A DNA stretch of 64,000 bases from Anopheles merus (GCF_017562075.2 NC_054085.1:558001-622000), one strand, 5' to 3'; counted from the stretch's first letter, positions 12,820-24,599 are shown. Numbers and translations: made by a program. The notes: generated by a model from the letters alone, not told the origin.

Positions 12820-13438
12820 TGGGAAATATGCAAGAGTCCGGAGTTTGAATCGACACTTTTAGCTTTCCAGCGAGAAGGCAGATTAATATTTTGGAGTTGT
12901 ATTATCGGGCGAAACGCCGCACCGTGTAGTGAAAGGAAACGCTAACTATAAATTACTATCACGTATCGATTGAGCGGTTAGTTTGTGCGTTGGTACAGAC
13001 TCACGCAGCATCCGAATGCAGCGGCTTGTAAAGTTATGTGTTGTTATTTCGATGCCGACGTATTCGGAAAGTGTTTCCCTACAGCAAATAAGCGAAACGA
13101 GATAGCAGTATATGAGAAGCCACGTGCGAATGAAATAGAAGATCAACAACTTCTACGTGGTGAAAAGATGTCATTTAACTGTCATGAAACGATTCCACGT
13201 ATCGACCACGATGAATACATACAAATACCACAAACCAGAGATATCAAGGCAGCCCTGATTCCCGATGAGCAAAATTCTGCTTCATTAGGCTTGAGGCCAC
13301 GGGCGTGATAAAATGAGGATTTTTTCTCAAAACGTGAGCTTTTGTCACTTTTTTGAATATTTGTTAAAATTTCGCAACCTGGAGCAGCCAGGAAATAAAG
13401 TTGATAAAAAGTTGACAAAACTTGACGTTCGTGAAAAA
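12820..13438. other. upstream region of TRAM
   Basis: This should contain the TRAM promoter and any non-coding first exon, but no TATA box or initiator stands out. Open frames of about 100 codons on both strands at 12985-13478 have no recognisable family features. Confidence 0.4.
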
Positions 13439-14139
13439 CCCAAGCGAAATTTTTCGGGGATAATGAACACAAACTCATGCCATCTCTTTCTATTCATCAG
13501 CCCTACTCTCTCACACGCATCGATGAACTTTTACACATCTCTTTGTTCATTGTACTATATTTGAAGGGTTTAAAAGTGATAGATAACAATTCATGTTCAT
13601 GAACTAGTTATGGTCAAATGTTAATGGTGTAATGTTTGTACCATGGTCGACCTGAGTTCAATTCCATTTTTTTTTGTTTTTTTTTATGATTTAAAGTTTT
13701 ATTTAATTTTTAAAACATCCAGCTCCAATAACTTCAAACCCATTTACTCATTGTTAGAAATGCGTGTTTAATAGTTAATCTGTTATTTTTATTGTTTTAT
13801 TTATTTCTTTTAATTCTTTTAGTATCAGTACCCCTTCATACAAACAAACCAGTAAATAGCACGATAATGAATAATAATATGGTGGCGCAACTGGCAAAGT
13901 GATTCGAAGTAGAACTAGCGATGTGGTTGGTAGCATCAAGGATGAAGCATGATCATGAGTGGAGGGAGTGAATCCGAATGTTCATTTCTATTTTTAGCTC
14001 TTTTTTGCATGGGTTCATCTTTCACGTGTGTTCACTATCCCCGAAAATGATCTGTATTTCGTTGGTCTTTTCGGGGATAATTCGTTAACGAATTATCCCC
14101 GAAAAGACCAGCGAAAACCAGCGTGGTCGGGAGCTTGGG
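13439..14139. mobile_element. 0.7-kb non-autonomous element, copy 1
   Basis: This 701-bp element has short inverted ends, CCCAAGC and GCTTGGG, and AA on each side. A nearly identical copy lies at 24994-25692. The subterminal motif TTTTCGGGGATAA occurs at the left end and again in a 48-bp palindrome at 14063-14110. There is no coding frame. One internal stretch near 13645 (CTGAGTTCAATTCC) resembles a tRNA B box. The family was not recognised. Confidence 0.85.
14063..14110. repeat. 48-bp perfect palindrome
   Basis: The palindrome is centred on GTTAAC between 14086 and 14087. With one mismatch the arms extend to about 30 bp each. The same palindrome recurs at 25616-25663 in the sister copy of the element. 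Confidence 0.95.
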
Positions 14140-14189
14140 AAGGGTAAACAAACAATAATCTGGCGCAGTTGTGATCCATTGCTAAGGTA

Positions 14190-14850
14190 GGGTAACTGTA
14201 CCAGTTTTCGGCAGTGTACCTATTTTCGGCAGGGTAGCTAAAAACGTGAAATTCTGTACAAATGTGGTAAAAAATTTCACAAAACACAATTTTGTAGTGA
14301 AAGTGTAATTATTTGATATTCACATACGAAGTTTCACACCATTTCATTACGTATTTTTCAAAATATCAAATAAATTGTGCTTTTTTTCGGCAGCTTTGCT
14401 GTCAGCCAATGGTTCGGCAGGTTTTGTGATTAAGAGAATCAGAACAGTCTTCTTCTTCTTCTTCTTTGGCTCAACAACCGATGACGGTCAAGGCCTGCCA
14501 ACCCACTTGTGGGGTTGGCTTTCAGTGACTTATTGATTTCCCCCCATAGCAGGATAGTCAGTCCTACGTATGGCGGCACGGTCTATTCGGGGCTTGAACC
14601 CATGACGGGTATGTTGTTAAGTCGTACGAGTTGACGACTGTACCATGAGACCGGCTGGAATCAGAACAGTAAAACAATGAAAAAGTGGTGTATATTAATG
14701 ATTTTATGCTTATTTAATTTATTCTAACTTGTTCGGAATTTTAAAATCACGATAAACAAATTATTTTTCACTTTAAATGCTGCCGAAAATAGGTACACAG
14801 TAAATGTTCATTTTTGACAGCTCAATGTTGTGGGCTCCTGCCGAAACTCG
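14190..14850. mobile_element. MITE with TTTTCGGCAG arms, holding a SINE
   Basis: A 19-bp perfect inverted repeat lies at 14214-14232 and 14780-14798 (left arm GTGTACCTATTTTCGGCAG). A second, outer TTTCGGCAG motif lies beyond each arm. The unit is non-coding and is interrupted by a SINE at 14449-14657. Exact boundaries and target duplication were not established. Confidence 0.55.
14449..14657 (-). mobile_element. Sine200-like SINE, full length
   Basis: A reverse-oriented copy of about 209 bp. The repeated CTT is at the left and the tRNA-like head (B box GGGTTCAAG, then GACTGTACCATGAGACC on the given strand) is at the right. A perfect 13-bp target duplication, GAATCAGAACAGT, flanks it at 14436-14448 and 14658-14670. 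Confidence 0.9.
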
Positions 14851-14940
14851 GAACAATAACACACCTTGGATTTGGCTGAATATTTCTTTAAAAATTGATC
14901 AGAACACTACAATGCGTATATCGACACATAATATCCCAAG

Positions 14941-15345
14941 TGCCACAAATCCACTAAACGACCACTAAACGGCTTCTAAACGACTCAAGTTCTCTACCTA
15001 AACGGAATATAAAAAGACTTCGTTTAGCAGACGGCAAACGACTCATGCATTCTAAAAATAGCGAAAAAGCTGGTGGCGCTCTCTGTTGGTGGGATACCCC
15101 AACCAGTTGAGCTTCATCGCTTGGAGGAGAGCTTTCTCATTTCCTCTGTACTGTTGTATGGTTTCACATTGTAGTTATGCATCGCTAGAACTAGAACGGC
15201 GATACAATTGTTTAAATACTAAACTCCAACGGAAACCACCAGCACTGAAGCAAGTGAGATTTGAGCAATGGTAATTGGTGTTGATACCCACGTATCTAAC
15301 CACACGACCATTTATATAGATTTTTGCTCAGAAAGTTAGAAGGCT
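14941..15345. repeat. dispersed repeat family R405, copy 1
   Basis: About 405 bp closely match 48408-48799. Shared motifs include CCACTAAACGACCACTAAAC, GCTGGTGGCG and AAAGTTAGAAGGCT, where similarity ends. Part of it (GGTGGCG to TTGTATGGT) also matches 27467-27560. It is non-coding and the class is unknown. The label R405 is used only here. Confidence 0.8.
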
Positions 15346-17640
15346 ATATAGGTCATAATAAAATGCAACTTGTCGAAATACATTGCAAGAAAAGGATAGC
15401 AATATAATGATGAGTTGTAATACGCCATCTATTGATCAAACCAATGAAGCTGTGGAGCTTTCATTTTTTTTCTATGGATATTCAATTTTCCAGTCGTTTA
15501 AGCTTAATCTGTGGCGCTTGGGTATGACCTTTCTTGTACCAAATATCACCAATTTTACGACAAACAATGCCCTAACTTAAGAGAAAAATAAATATTTGTA
15601 AGCCAATTCGCACCGTACGCTATAACCATCAAACTGTCAATGGCTGCTCTGTTTAAACGTCGCATCAAAATGGCTGTCAAAACGGGCCAAAATACTGAAA
15701 GTTATTGAGTAATACATGGTTTTGTCGTTTCACTGAATATTTGTAAAACAAATTACTGAATTGCATTTATTTATTCTGTCAAAACGACATGTAAGTCAGT
15801 TTGAGCCTCAAAAGAAAATATAATGCGATGCCCGCTTGCTCGTGATGAACAAAAATTTGATTTGGGTAAGCGGTTACTTACAGACACCCCGATAAAATTT
15901 TAGGTGCATATTCGGCTTGCGGAATTAACGTTTTGGTTGAGAAAAATCTTCACACCACTTTGCTGTTCTTGCTGAAATTTCATGATTACCGTGAGTGCAT
16001 ACCAAATCAACAAACTTGTTTCGACAAAATACAGTTCACATCTGTATAAAACTTTATGAAACAGAAATGAATATGAGCAGAATGGACTGCCATCCTGCGC
16101 ATCAATAAAAACCCCAATTTCTATACTTTTTTTCGCCAATTTTTAATCGATATCAATGACTAAACAATCAGTAATATCAGAAAGGCTTTGTGGTATGTTC
16201 AAATTTTGGGTACTGTGGATACTGTTTCGAAGCGGACTTTCGACACTTGATCGTCTAGGCGATCATATAAACCTTTAGGACGTTGGAGTTTAGAGGGCTT
16301 ACCTTGGGTAGGAGGACATAAGTAAACTCCTTAAATGAGAAGTCGATAGATGATGGATGGGCTTAGTCCTATCCTGACAATCCGAACAAATCTGACCTGC
16401 CATGATCGTTGTTGTTGGTTTTATCTATACTCAATAGAAGTTAAAGGTCGGAAAGTTATCGTTTTCGCTAAGCTAGTTACGTTTGTCTTTTATTGACAAG
16501 AACGATGGTTCTAAACGATATTTTCTTTCCTACTTTACAGTTTCCAGCTCGTGTTTCATAGTACGGACGATTTGATTTAAAATGGTGATCGTGAGCATAA
16601 GATGAAAACAAAATTTTGCTTTTACGTTGGTGTTTACCTTTACAATGAATACTGAAATACCGTCTTGCTTCGAATTACGGCCACTTCATTTTCAATCGGT
16701 CAGAGCGATAACTTTTTGCACGCGGGAAAACAATATTTTCATTCGAAAGTAGCTGGAAATACCCTGTATGTTTATCTCAGTATGTTTGTATGTTTGTCTA
16801 AATTGATCCGTGGACCTCAGGTTGGAGGACACTGCTTTAGATAAGCTGCTTTCGAAATGATCGAGCGTTGAGGGCCAGGAGAATGCATTTTTTTTTTACA
16901 CATACTTTATTATATTATTACAGTTAATACACAAAATAACTGGTTTATGATATTAAACAATGCGATTGGTTATATTGTTGTTTTTCTTAAATTATTATAT
17001 CATCCAAGCAAGTTTCAAATTCGTTTTATTAACTTACAATTACTAAAATTGATTGTAAAGATTTTTCAGCCAGCATTTTTCAGACAAGTAAAGCATTTTT
17101 CAGACAAAATGATAGCGCATTTCCTTAAAAAATACTCCTAGAAAATCGTTGCATCCTTAAAAAGCAATAGTGTGTGATCATTGTTCTCGTAAAATCAACA
17201 GTCAGGTTTTTATGGAATTATTCGTTTCTATTTTCTAATTTCTCCTCAAATTTGACCATATTGATTGGTCCGACAATCCATGTTATGGTGATCAAATTTG
17301 GAAGAGTTCAACGATATGAATTGTCATATTAAAATATGTTCAGTTAATTTTTAATGAATAGGATCTTCCTATCTTTCAAATTCGCGCCAATATTTTCAGA
17401 CCGGACCTGACTGCATATTGTGGCGGGCCGAACTTTGCCGACCGCTGCCGACAGCTTAATTAGTTCAAATTTTACGCGATCATTCATATCGGTATTTCCT
17501 TTCCGTCGACCCTTCCAATTTTGACCCAAACCCTTCAACAGCTTGCCTTTCTACCATCACTTCGTCCAGTCCACAATTTTGACTAAGGCCCCAAAGGTTA
17601 GCCGGGGCACGAGTTCTTAGTTTTAAAGCCAAATTAAAAA
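15346..17640. other. gene-free, repeat-poor stretch
   Basis: Weak similarity to 28710-28830 is seen at 15385-15475 (CAATATAA, then GAGTTGTAATACGCCATCT). At 17420-17452 a motif ending TTTGCCGACCGCTG looks like one end of a hAT-type MITE, without a clear partner. Nothing else is recognised. Confidence 0.4.
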
Positions 17641-18195
17641 GCGCACACATCGACATCGGAATCGATTCTTGAATGAAACCTCAACAGATAAAAAGAGCGT
17701 GCTTGGTGTCAGCCAATTTTTCTTGCTAATTTCTACGGCTACGAACCGTTGTGTTGAGATCGGTTTCGGAGCCTTTTAATGTCGTATGTGCATGTAGTTT
17801 GCGTGAGGCAGCTGTTGTAACGGATTTTCGCTTTACCCAACTCGTGCGTAGCGTTCAATGCATTCGATCCAACGCTTTGGGCCAACGATGATGAAATGAT
17901 GATATTGTTTTGAGCTATGGGCATGTATCGCAACGTTCTGCACTTCCAACTAAGGTAAAAATATTGCATATGTTAAAAAGTCAAATGTTTTCTGCTTCTG
18001 ATAGTAAAATGCTTCTGATTAATAAAATAAATATGCTTCTGATAGGTCTGGTAGTAATAGTAAATCTGATTGTAAACATAACACCCGGAGGGAAAATGGG
18101 GATATATTGGGTTGACAACACCAAATGGAAGGGGCCCCTCAATCGACGGGATCATCAACGGGGCCCCCAAATGGCCGAGGCAATGGAGATTGTTC
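17641..18195. repeat. GGGGCC-rich repeat, copy 1
   Basis: This matches 18955-19672 in direct orientation. Shared landmarks include GCGCACACA, GAAACCTCAAC, CTTGGTGTCA, GCTAATTTCT, CCAACGATGATGA and the closing GGGGCCCC motifs at 18130-18175. The family is non-coding and unrecognised. Short open frames on both strands are not supported. Confidence 0.65.
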
Positions 18196-18295
18196 TTCAT
18201 ATTATGGCTGTATATGGCTGTATGTAGATGCAGCTGTAACGGTTTTTGGTCTTGTTGTATTCGCAAAAATTGAAATAGTCGATAAAAATCATATA

Positions 18296-18659
18296 CAGGC
18301 GGTCCCCGAGATACACGGTTAATGGGGACCGAAAACGGCCGTAAAAAACCGCGTATCTCGAATTTCCGCGTAAGTCGAATCTCGTGATTTCTAGCCAAAA
18401 TATCACTAATTTTCGAATTAATTTGCAACTAGGGGGTGGTTTTAGCCACTTAATCAATTATTTGATATGATTCTGAATGAAATAACAGTTTCAAACCTTT
18501 TGAAATAGTTTTTAACATCCGATCAAAACAGAAATTATTTGGCATTTTACAATAGATGTGTCAAATCAATACAATTTGCTCAAAGAACTGTCAAATTTAG
18601 GAAACCGCGTATCTCTGAATCCGCGTATAAGAGGTACCGTGTATCTCGGGGACCGCCTG
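18296..18659 (-). mobile_element. pogo-like MITE, GGTCCCC family
   Basis: A 364-bp element with inverted ends of about 26 bp that begin CAGGCGGTCCCCGAGATACA, flanked by TA on both sides. Its interior, in reverse, matches the elements at 49843-50184 and 62512-62884 (TTTGAGCAAATTGTA, then TGATTTGACA). CAG ends with TA duplications suggest a pogo/Tigger non-autonomous derivative. Confidence 0.85.
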
Positions 18660-18954
18660 TATAAATGAACATGGTCCATAGGTTCCTTGAGTATTTTTAT
18701 ACCCTTCCCCCCTTCCTTCTAACTGAAACCTTTCCCATTTCCCCTTCTCTTCGGTCCACAAACTTGATGTGTTCGATTAGGATCAGAATGAAAATTTTAG
18801 TTTTAGCATTAAAAGACACACACAATCCACTATACCAGGCCAGGAATGTGAATACCATTTTTCGTGTGAAACAGCTGTCTGCTTTCGTCACACAATCGCA
18901 AAGCGGTAGCAGGGGCCCCGTATACAAGAACAGGACAGTTCATCCCAGCCAAGA

Positions 18955-19672
18955 GCGCACACAATGACATCGATTTAGCCATTTCTCGAAAGAAACCTCA
19001 ACCCACTGAAGCACTGTAGACCAAACGACTTTCGTAGGCTTTTTAAAGCGACGCGAGCTTGGTGTCAATTTTTCCTGCTAATTTCTCCGGCTACGAGCCG
19101 GTGTATTGAAATTTTGTGTAGGGGCCTTTAAATTTTTGTTTGGGTGTGTTGTATGCTTGTGTTGTGTAACGGGTTTTCGGTGGTAGTTAAGCGCAGCGTT
19201 CTGTGCATTCCATTTTAGCAGCAAGTTGCTCTGCGTGGTTTTGGGTTTGGGTGTCTCGTGCACAGGCCACCCACACCAGCAAAAATTGACGGTTTCTCGC
19301 TCTGCCCAATACTTTGCGCCAACGATGATGAGGTATTGATTTGAGCTGTGCGCGCGTGTCGCAGCGTTCTTCGCTTGCGACTTTGGTGCAAGTATCGGCA
19401 GATTTCTTAGAACATTTAATGTGCTGCTTTGAGTAGTATGGGGCCCCGGTTTTCTGCAGTTCGGGGCCCTCGACAAAATATAGTGAGTGAAGCGATGGGA
19501 AAAATGAATTAATTAAAAATAAGTCTTTTTGAAATAGATGGTAAAAGTCCCATCCAGGGGGGGGGGGGGGGGGTAGATTCGATACGAAGTCGAACATCCA
19601 CAATGACGGGGCCCCCTAGATCGCCGGGGCCCCTGGCGGCCGCCCAGTCCGCCCACCGTTTAACGCGCCACT
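18955..19672. repeat. GGGGCC-rich repeat, copy 2
   Basis: This is the second and longer copy of the 17641-18195 repeat. It contains a run of 17 G at 19557-19573 and ends in GGGGCCCCTGGCGG followed by GCGCGTTAAACGGTG (given in reverse). The right edge reads CCACTGG, which in reverse resembles a hAT-type CAGTGG end. That reading is an inference from one end only. Confidence 0.6.
19557..19573 (+). repeat. poly-G run of 17
   Basis: An uninterrupted run of 17 G lies inside a GGGGCC-rich repeat. It is unusual in an AT-rich genome and is a likely site of length error or polymorphism. Confidence 0.9.
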
Positions 19673-20662
19673 GGATTTATGTTTCTATATAGATTTTATG
19701 TTTCTATCTATTTGCTCTACGCTTTGAATGAGCCAATTACCTTTGGTGAAAGGTTCCAAAATAATTTATGTTTTGTTCTCTTATCCATTGATTATGTTCA
19801 CGTAGTTTTAAGCTCAATGTCTCAAATATAATTATTATTATTTTGTGCATCAATCAACTGCAAAAACGGATGCTTTTGAAAACTTCTCGACATGGTTGTA
19901 TCCAAATATTTCCTTAATAATAATTTGTTTCTCTTCTTTTACTTGTATTAATTAAAGTTGTCTGTAGAAAAACTGATAAAACTGTCTCTTTAACTTTATT
20001 TCTGATCCTTCTATAAGATTTAATAACTTTACAATCATAAAAACAAAATTTAGCAAAATAAATTTTGCTTATATTTAAATTGCCTAATTCGGACCGTTGA
20101 GCACTTGACTTGGCTAGGTTATGTAATACGCAGCTGATCACCCAAAATAGTCGATGGACCTTTAATAACTGATATCCGATCATGTTAGCACCATATTGGC
20201 CAATATTGGCCTACGACCAACGATCAACTCTGACGAAAAAACGGCTGACTGCATCAAGATCTATTAAGGAGAACAGGTCGATGCAAAGCCCGTTGCTAGG
20301 TTGCCATTTTCAGCTCGCTTTTGACAGTTTCATGAAAAAGTGTTTACAAACAAAAGGCTAATAGTTAACGCGCAAAAGTGGACGAATTTATTATTAGGAA
20401 GGTTATATTGGTTAAATTTCTTGCGGTCAATCACTTCTGGACAATAAAGGAGAAGTAATTGCAGTCTACTCTGTATTCAGAAACATTGATAACCTTTTTC
20501 ATTGTTTGCCATTCCGTGACCACAAACCACTACCGTTTGCAACGGTCCTGCTGGAAAAACGAAATGTTTAACATGTTCAACTGGGTTAAAGAAGTCCTTT
20601 TTACTTTCAATTGAACACTGAGAGTAAAATGAAACATCCAATCGACACACACTGGTACAATA
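19673..20662. other. gene-free AT-rich stretch
   Basis: About 1 kb with no supported gene, repeat or motif. Confidence 0.4.
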
Positions 20663-21181
20663 CAGGGTTTCGAATCATATAAGGGAATAGTTCAATCAGT
20701 TAGGGGAATGTTGCAAATCGGTAGGGGAATATTGCATGCAAGCTGTGGATGTTTGCAATCACTTAGGGGAATGTTGCAATCGATTAGGGGAATTTTGCAA
20801 GCGTACTGTGGAGCTGTCATCAGACGGTGGGTGCCGGTGTAAAAAGCTTCGAATTGATACCGATGATGTTTTTTTAAAACATCATTTGGAGTTGTTTTCG
20901 TGTGGGATTCTGATGTACACATGATAAACTAAAGAAATCCTGCTGCGGAGCCATAATTAAACATGATAAGTTAGTAAGATTGACGAAAACATTTTGAGGT
21001 ATTTACAGCGGCACCCACAGTCTGATGACAGCTCCACAGTACGCTTGCAAAATTCCCCTAATCGATTGCAACACTCCCCTAGTGATTGCAAACATCCACA
21101 GCTTGCTTGCAATATTCCCCTACCGATTTGCAACATTCCCCTAACTGATTGAACTATTCCCTTATATGATTCGAAACCCTG
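20663..21181. mobile_element. fold-back MITE with about 180-bp arms
   Basis: A 519-bp element with inverted arms of about 180 bp starting CAGGGTTTCGAATCATAT. The flanks are TA on each side (20661-20662 and 21182-21183). Each arm contains about five imperfect tandem units of the form TTAGGGGAATGTTGCAATCG. The spacer of roughly 160 bp is AT-rich and non-coding. CAG ends plus a TA duplication point to a Tc1-mariner/pogo-type transposase in trans. Confidence 0.85.
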
Positions 21182-21297
21182 TATGCATACCGTCATTTAC
21201 TTATAACCTGGCTACGAATGATAAATGAGATCCTTGGATTGTATCAGTCATGTAATATTCTAATTGGATTCTAATTATTCAAATATTCTATCAGGAA

Positions 21298-21705
21298 TGT
21301 TGCGACGATCGCTTTTGCAAAGGGGTTTATTTAATATAATAATCACGAAAACCAAGCTTTTTGTAGCGAGACTTGTTTATTTGTGTTAAGCTTAAAAAAC
21401 GTCTTGGCTTCTCCTTTGCGAATGGACTCGTTAAGTGTTTTTAGCGCGCTTAAATCGGTTTGACCTCTCTGACCTTAACCGCGATTTTGTCCCTTTTTTC
21501 GGAGAGCTGGTTGGTTTCTTCTAACTGATTTCCCTCTCTTTTCCACGATCTATTCCCTTTTCCACGATCTATTCTATACGCCATCTAGTGGGCATTGATG
21601 GCACCTATCATTATTCGAAATCATAGATCAATATTCGAACTCATTCGAACATCAACAATCCGCTGTCAGTTTAAAGCCGTCCCAACAACAATATCCGTTC
21701 CAACA
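21298..21705 (-). repeat. 3' LTR of the Bel/Pao element
   Basis: 408 bp, the uninterrupted copy. It preserves the empty site for the element that interrupts the other LTR (CCCAACAACAATATCCG at 21681-21697). Confidence 0.92.
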
Positions 21706-21751
21706 TTCCCCACCGCGTGAACACATCTGCCTGCACGTTGTTGCTGTTCAC

Positions 21752-22140
21752 TCATATCCTACTAGTTTGCATTGGTATTTTCGGCTTATTTTGCTCGTCT
21801 ATGTTTTCCCCATCTTTCACTTCAACATCGATCAACGCTAGTTTTACTGCCGGACGTTTTAGTTCCTTCCCCGTAGTTGTACGTACCAGTGCTTGCCTTA
21901 CTGTGCCATCCGTGCCCGGGTATGTTTCCAGTACGATTGCTCTCAGCCATTCCTTCCTTGCACCCTCTGTGATGAAAACCAGGTCTCCTGGTTTTAGTGG
22001 TTTACATGGCTCCAACCATTTACTGCGGCGGTTTAGGGTCGGTATATATTCCTTCAGCCATCGATCCCACATGGCCTCTGCTAGGACAATCGCTCGTTGG
22101 TAGCTACTTCTTAGCGCGTTCGCTAGTTCTGGTGTTGTGC
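21752..22140 (-). pseudogene. Bel/Pao integrase C-terminal remnant
   Basis: In element sense the frame reads ELANALRSSYQRAIVLAEA, then MWDRWLKEYIPTLNRRSKW and a tail with GDLVFITEG and KRPAVKLALI, the C-terminal region that follows the integrase core in Bel/Pao polyproteins. It is out of frame with the upstream gag-protease reading frame and joins it with no reverse transcriptase between. The residual piece should have no activity. Confidence 0.8.
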
Positions 22141-24525
22141 GAAGTGTTTGTTTTCTTCCTGCCGAGTTGCCGATTGTCGTGGTACGGCAACGTCCTCCAG
22201 CACGCCCTCACGCGCTCCCTCATCGCGGTGGGTTTCGCGGGAGTTCGAGTGGGGCTTTTCAGTTGGTGTGTCGTTGCTCGTTCCTTCATCGCGAATGTCT
22301 TCGCAGAAGCTCTCCTCCTCCTGTCGGGGTGTTTGGTGTACTCCTAGGGTCATCCTTTCAGCACGTGCGTCGGTTGGTCCGTAGATGGCCCAGCCGAGGG
22401 CACTCCTTACTGCGACGGGCTCATGGGGTAGGCCAAACCGTGTTTCGAGCGGTCGCATCAACTGCATGTCTCGCAGTCCGATCAGGATGGTCGGCTTCGC
22501 GTTAGCCAGGGACGTCATCGGAAGGTGCTGTAAGTGTGTAAAGGAACTTATCAGTGCGTCGTATTTAATGTTGTTAGACGGCAAACTTAGCTCTTTGACG
22601 GTGCGGGCGGCCGCTATGTCGTAGCGCCGCCCCTCTCCTCTCGCAGATATCTGGAAACTGACGCGGCGGGACTCTTCTTCCTTCCGGGTTACGTTGGCTG
22701 TCCAGCAGAGCTCTAGTGGTTCTACCTCTCCGTCAAGTCCCAACTTCGAGGCCAATTCGGCTTCCACCAGGGTGATGGCTGATCCCTCATCAAGAAAGGC
22801 GACGGTGTCGATGGCGCGCCGGCCGTGGTACACCGTAACTGGCACGATGCGGAAAATCGCCGGCTGCTTGATGTAGTGATGAGCTTGGTAGTGCACGCCC
22901 TTAGGTGATTCTCTATCTCGGTGTAGCAGAGTGTGGTGTCTTTCGCCGCATCCTGGCACCCGACATGTGAATCGTGATCGACACGGTTTCGTACCATGTC
23001 TGTTCAGGCACGTCGAGCAAAGTTGTAATTGCGTTACGCTTTCCCACCGTTCGTCCACGGTCATTCTCTTGAGCGTTTCGCAATGCTTGGCGGCATGTCC
23101 CGGCGTAGCGCATACCAGGCATTTTATAATGACTTGTCGCGAAGTGTGTGACGTATGTGCAGGCGGTTCTGGGTCGGAGTGTTGCACGTGCAAGTGGGAG
23201 TGGAAGCTTCTTGATCTCGTTTGATCTGCTCTAGGAGGAACGTAAGTGGTGACGTCGCATGCATCGTCTACCAGCGTCTCTATGAATTCGCCGAACTCCT
23301 TTAGCGTTGGTTCGGAATATTTGTTTTTGTACCTAGACCACTCAAGTTTCCTTGTTGCAGGTAATTTATCCACCAAATCCGCCAAAAGTTCCGGGTTGTT
23401 AAAATAGCCAGTCAGGTTGCTCAGAGTCAGGTGATCGCACAAATTAATGACTTCCAAGCCGAACGTAATAAGATTGTTCAACTGCTCTGGCTTGGGGGGG
23501 TCCAATCTGCGAACACGTTCCGTGAGTTGTCGCACGAGCTGGGCTGGTTTTCCGAACAGTTTTTCCAACCGTTTAATTATGAGCGGAGCGGCATTTGGCA
23601 ACCTTAGTTTGGACTGCACGGCATCTCGAGCGGGGCCCCTTAAACACTCAGTTAATCTGATGGTATTTTCGCCATCAGTATACCCGCAGGCTTTGGTCGA
23701 CTCTTGGTAGCAGTTGAGAAAGATGGACCATTCATTTGCACACCCTGAAAATATGGGTAGTTTTTTGGGGTACATTTCGCGTGCGATACTTAATTCGGCC
23801 GTTCGTGAGTGTGTCGCGACCGGGGTGGACATTATTGCTGGCAAAATGGGTTGCGATGGAGGCTCGGTTCTTCGGCTCTGTTCGGGGGTGGCTTCCATGA
23901 CTTGCCGATTTTGGTGCTTGACCCACTCGGCTGTCCTATTTGTTTTGGAGTCTGCCGAGTAGATTGACAGATTTTCTATCTCGTCTTTCAATGCATTAAG
24001 TTGCGTTTCGTGTTGTAGCTCCATTTCGGCCATCTTCGCACGAATTCCCGCTTCCATTTTTTCCTTTTCAGCCAGCAAGATCTGTTTCTGCATCTCCTGC
24101 TCCTTCTCTAAGCGTTTCAGCGCCAACTGTGCCGATAGTCGGGAGGAAGCGACACTTCCTTGCCTGGTTGGAGTGGGGTTTTCCGGATGGCTCTTTGCAG
24201 TGTTCGGGCTAGGAAGAGGCTTAGCGGGCAGTTCCTTGCTAATACCAGGCGTCGCTTCCGATTGTTGCTTCCCTTCCGGGAGATCGGGCTGCTGGCTTGC
24301 CTTTGCAACCGCCATCGCTTTTTCGCTCTTAGGGCGCCGTGTCTTCATTGACGTTTTTGGCCCTTGTTCCGCGCACTTGTCGCACACCCAGAAAGCTTCT
24401 GAGACGCTTTCTCCCACTCCAGCACAATTGAAGTGACACCATTTCTTACACTCCTGGCACTGCACCATATCATCGATATCGTTGGGTAAACTGCACTTCA
24501 CACAATCACTCTTAGTCGCGGGCAT
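22123..24525 (-). CDS. Bel/Pao gag-protease polyprotein, truncated pol
   Basis: An open frame of 800 codons. Residues 8-54 carry a PHD-like zinc finger (CVKCSLPND, then CQECKKWCHFNC). A charged coiled-coil-prone stretch lies around 120-190. The gag-like region common in Pao elements spans about 240-440 (FSGCANEWSIFLNCY). A Cys/His cluster at about 475-540 looks like zinc knuckles (CLVCATPGHAAKHC, CSTCLNRHGTKPC). An aspartic-protease-like domain spans about 575-735 (VAFLDEGSAITLVE, with DEG in place of the usual DTG/DSG, and a C-terminal ALGWAIYGP). The frame then ends where pol would continue. It encodes particle and protease parts of a retrotransposon, not a host function. Confidence 0.88.
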   Translation of the reverse strand: MPATKSDCVKCSLPNDIDDMVQCQECKKWCHFNCAGVGESVSEAFWVCDKCAEQGPKTSMKTRRPKSEKAMAVAKASQQPDLPEGKQQSEATPGISKELPAKPLPSPNTAKSHPENPTPTRQGSVASSRLSAQLALKRLEKEQEMQKQILLAEKEKMEAGIRAKMAEMELQHETQLNALKDEIENLSIYSADSKTNRTAEWVKHQNRQVMEATPEQSRRTEPPSQPILPAIMSTPVATHSRTAELSIAREMYPKKLPIFSGCANEWSIFLNCYQESTKACGYTDGENTIRLTECLRGPARDAVQSKLRLPNAAPLIIKRLEKLFGKPAQLVRQLTERVRRLDPPKPEQLNNLITFGLEVINLCDHLTLSNLTGYFNNPELLADLVDKLPATRKLEWSRYKNKYSEPTLKEFGEFIETLVDDACDVTTYVPPRADQTRSRSFHSHLHVQHSDPEPPAHTSHTSRQVIIKCLVCATPGHAAKHCETLKRMTVDERWESVTQLQLCSTCLNRHGTKPCRSRFTCRVPGCGERHHTLLHRDRESPKGVHYQAHHYIKQPAIFRIVPVTVYHGRRAIDTVAFLDEGSAITLVEAELASKLGLDGEVEPLELCWTANVTRKEEESRRVSFQISARGEGRRYDIAAARTVKELSLPSNNIKYDALISSFTHLQHLPMTSLANAKPTILIGLRDMQLMRPLETRFGLPHEPVAVRSALGWAIYGPTDARAERMTLGVHQTPRQEEESFCEDIRDEGTSNDTPTEKPHSNSRETHRDEGAREGVLEDVAVPRQSATRQEENKHFAQHQN

Positions 24526-24599
24526 CTTGTCACTTAACTTAACTTAACTCGCGGGCACTTTACGCGTAGACTTTGAACTTTCAAGAAGTTTTTTAAGAA

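Noticed and set aside
12985..13478. Overlapping frames of about 100 codons upstream of TRAM
   Set aside because: Both strands are open over the same stretch, with no signature residues; more likely a chance frame in promoter DNA.
22104..24436. Several plus-strand frames of 60-122 codons opposite the retrotransposon
   Set aside because: They are shadows of the 800-codon gag-protease frame and match no family.
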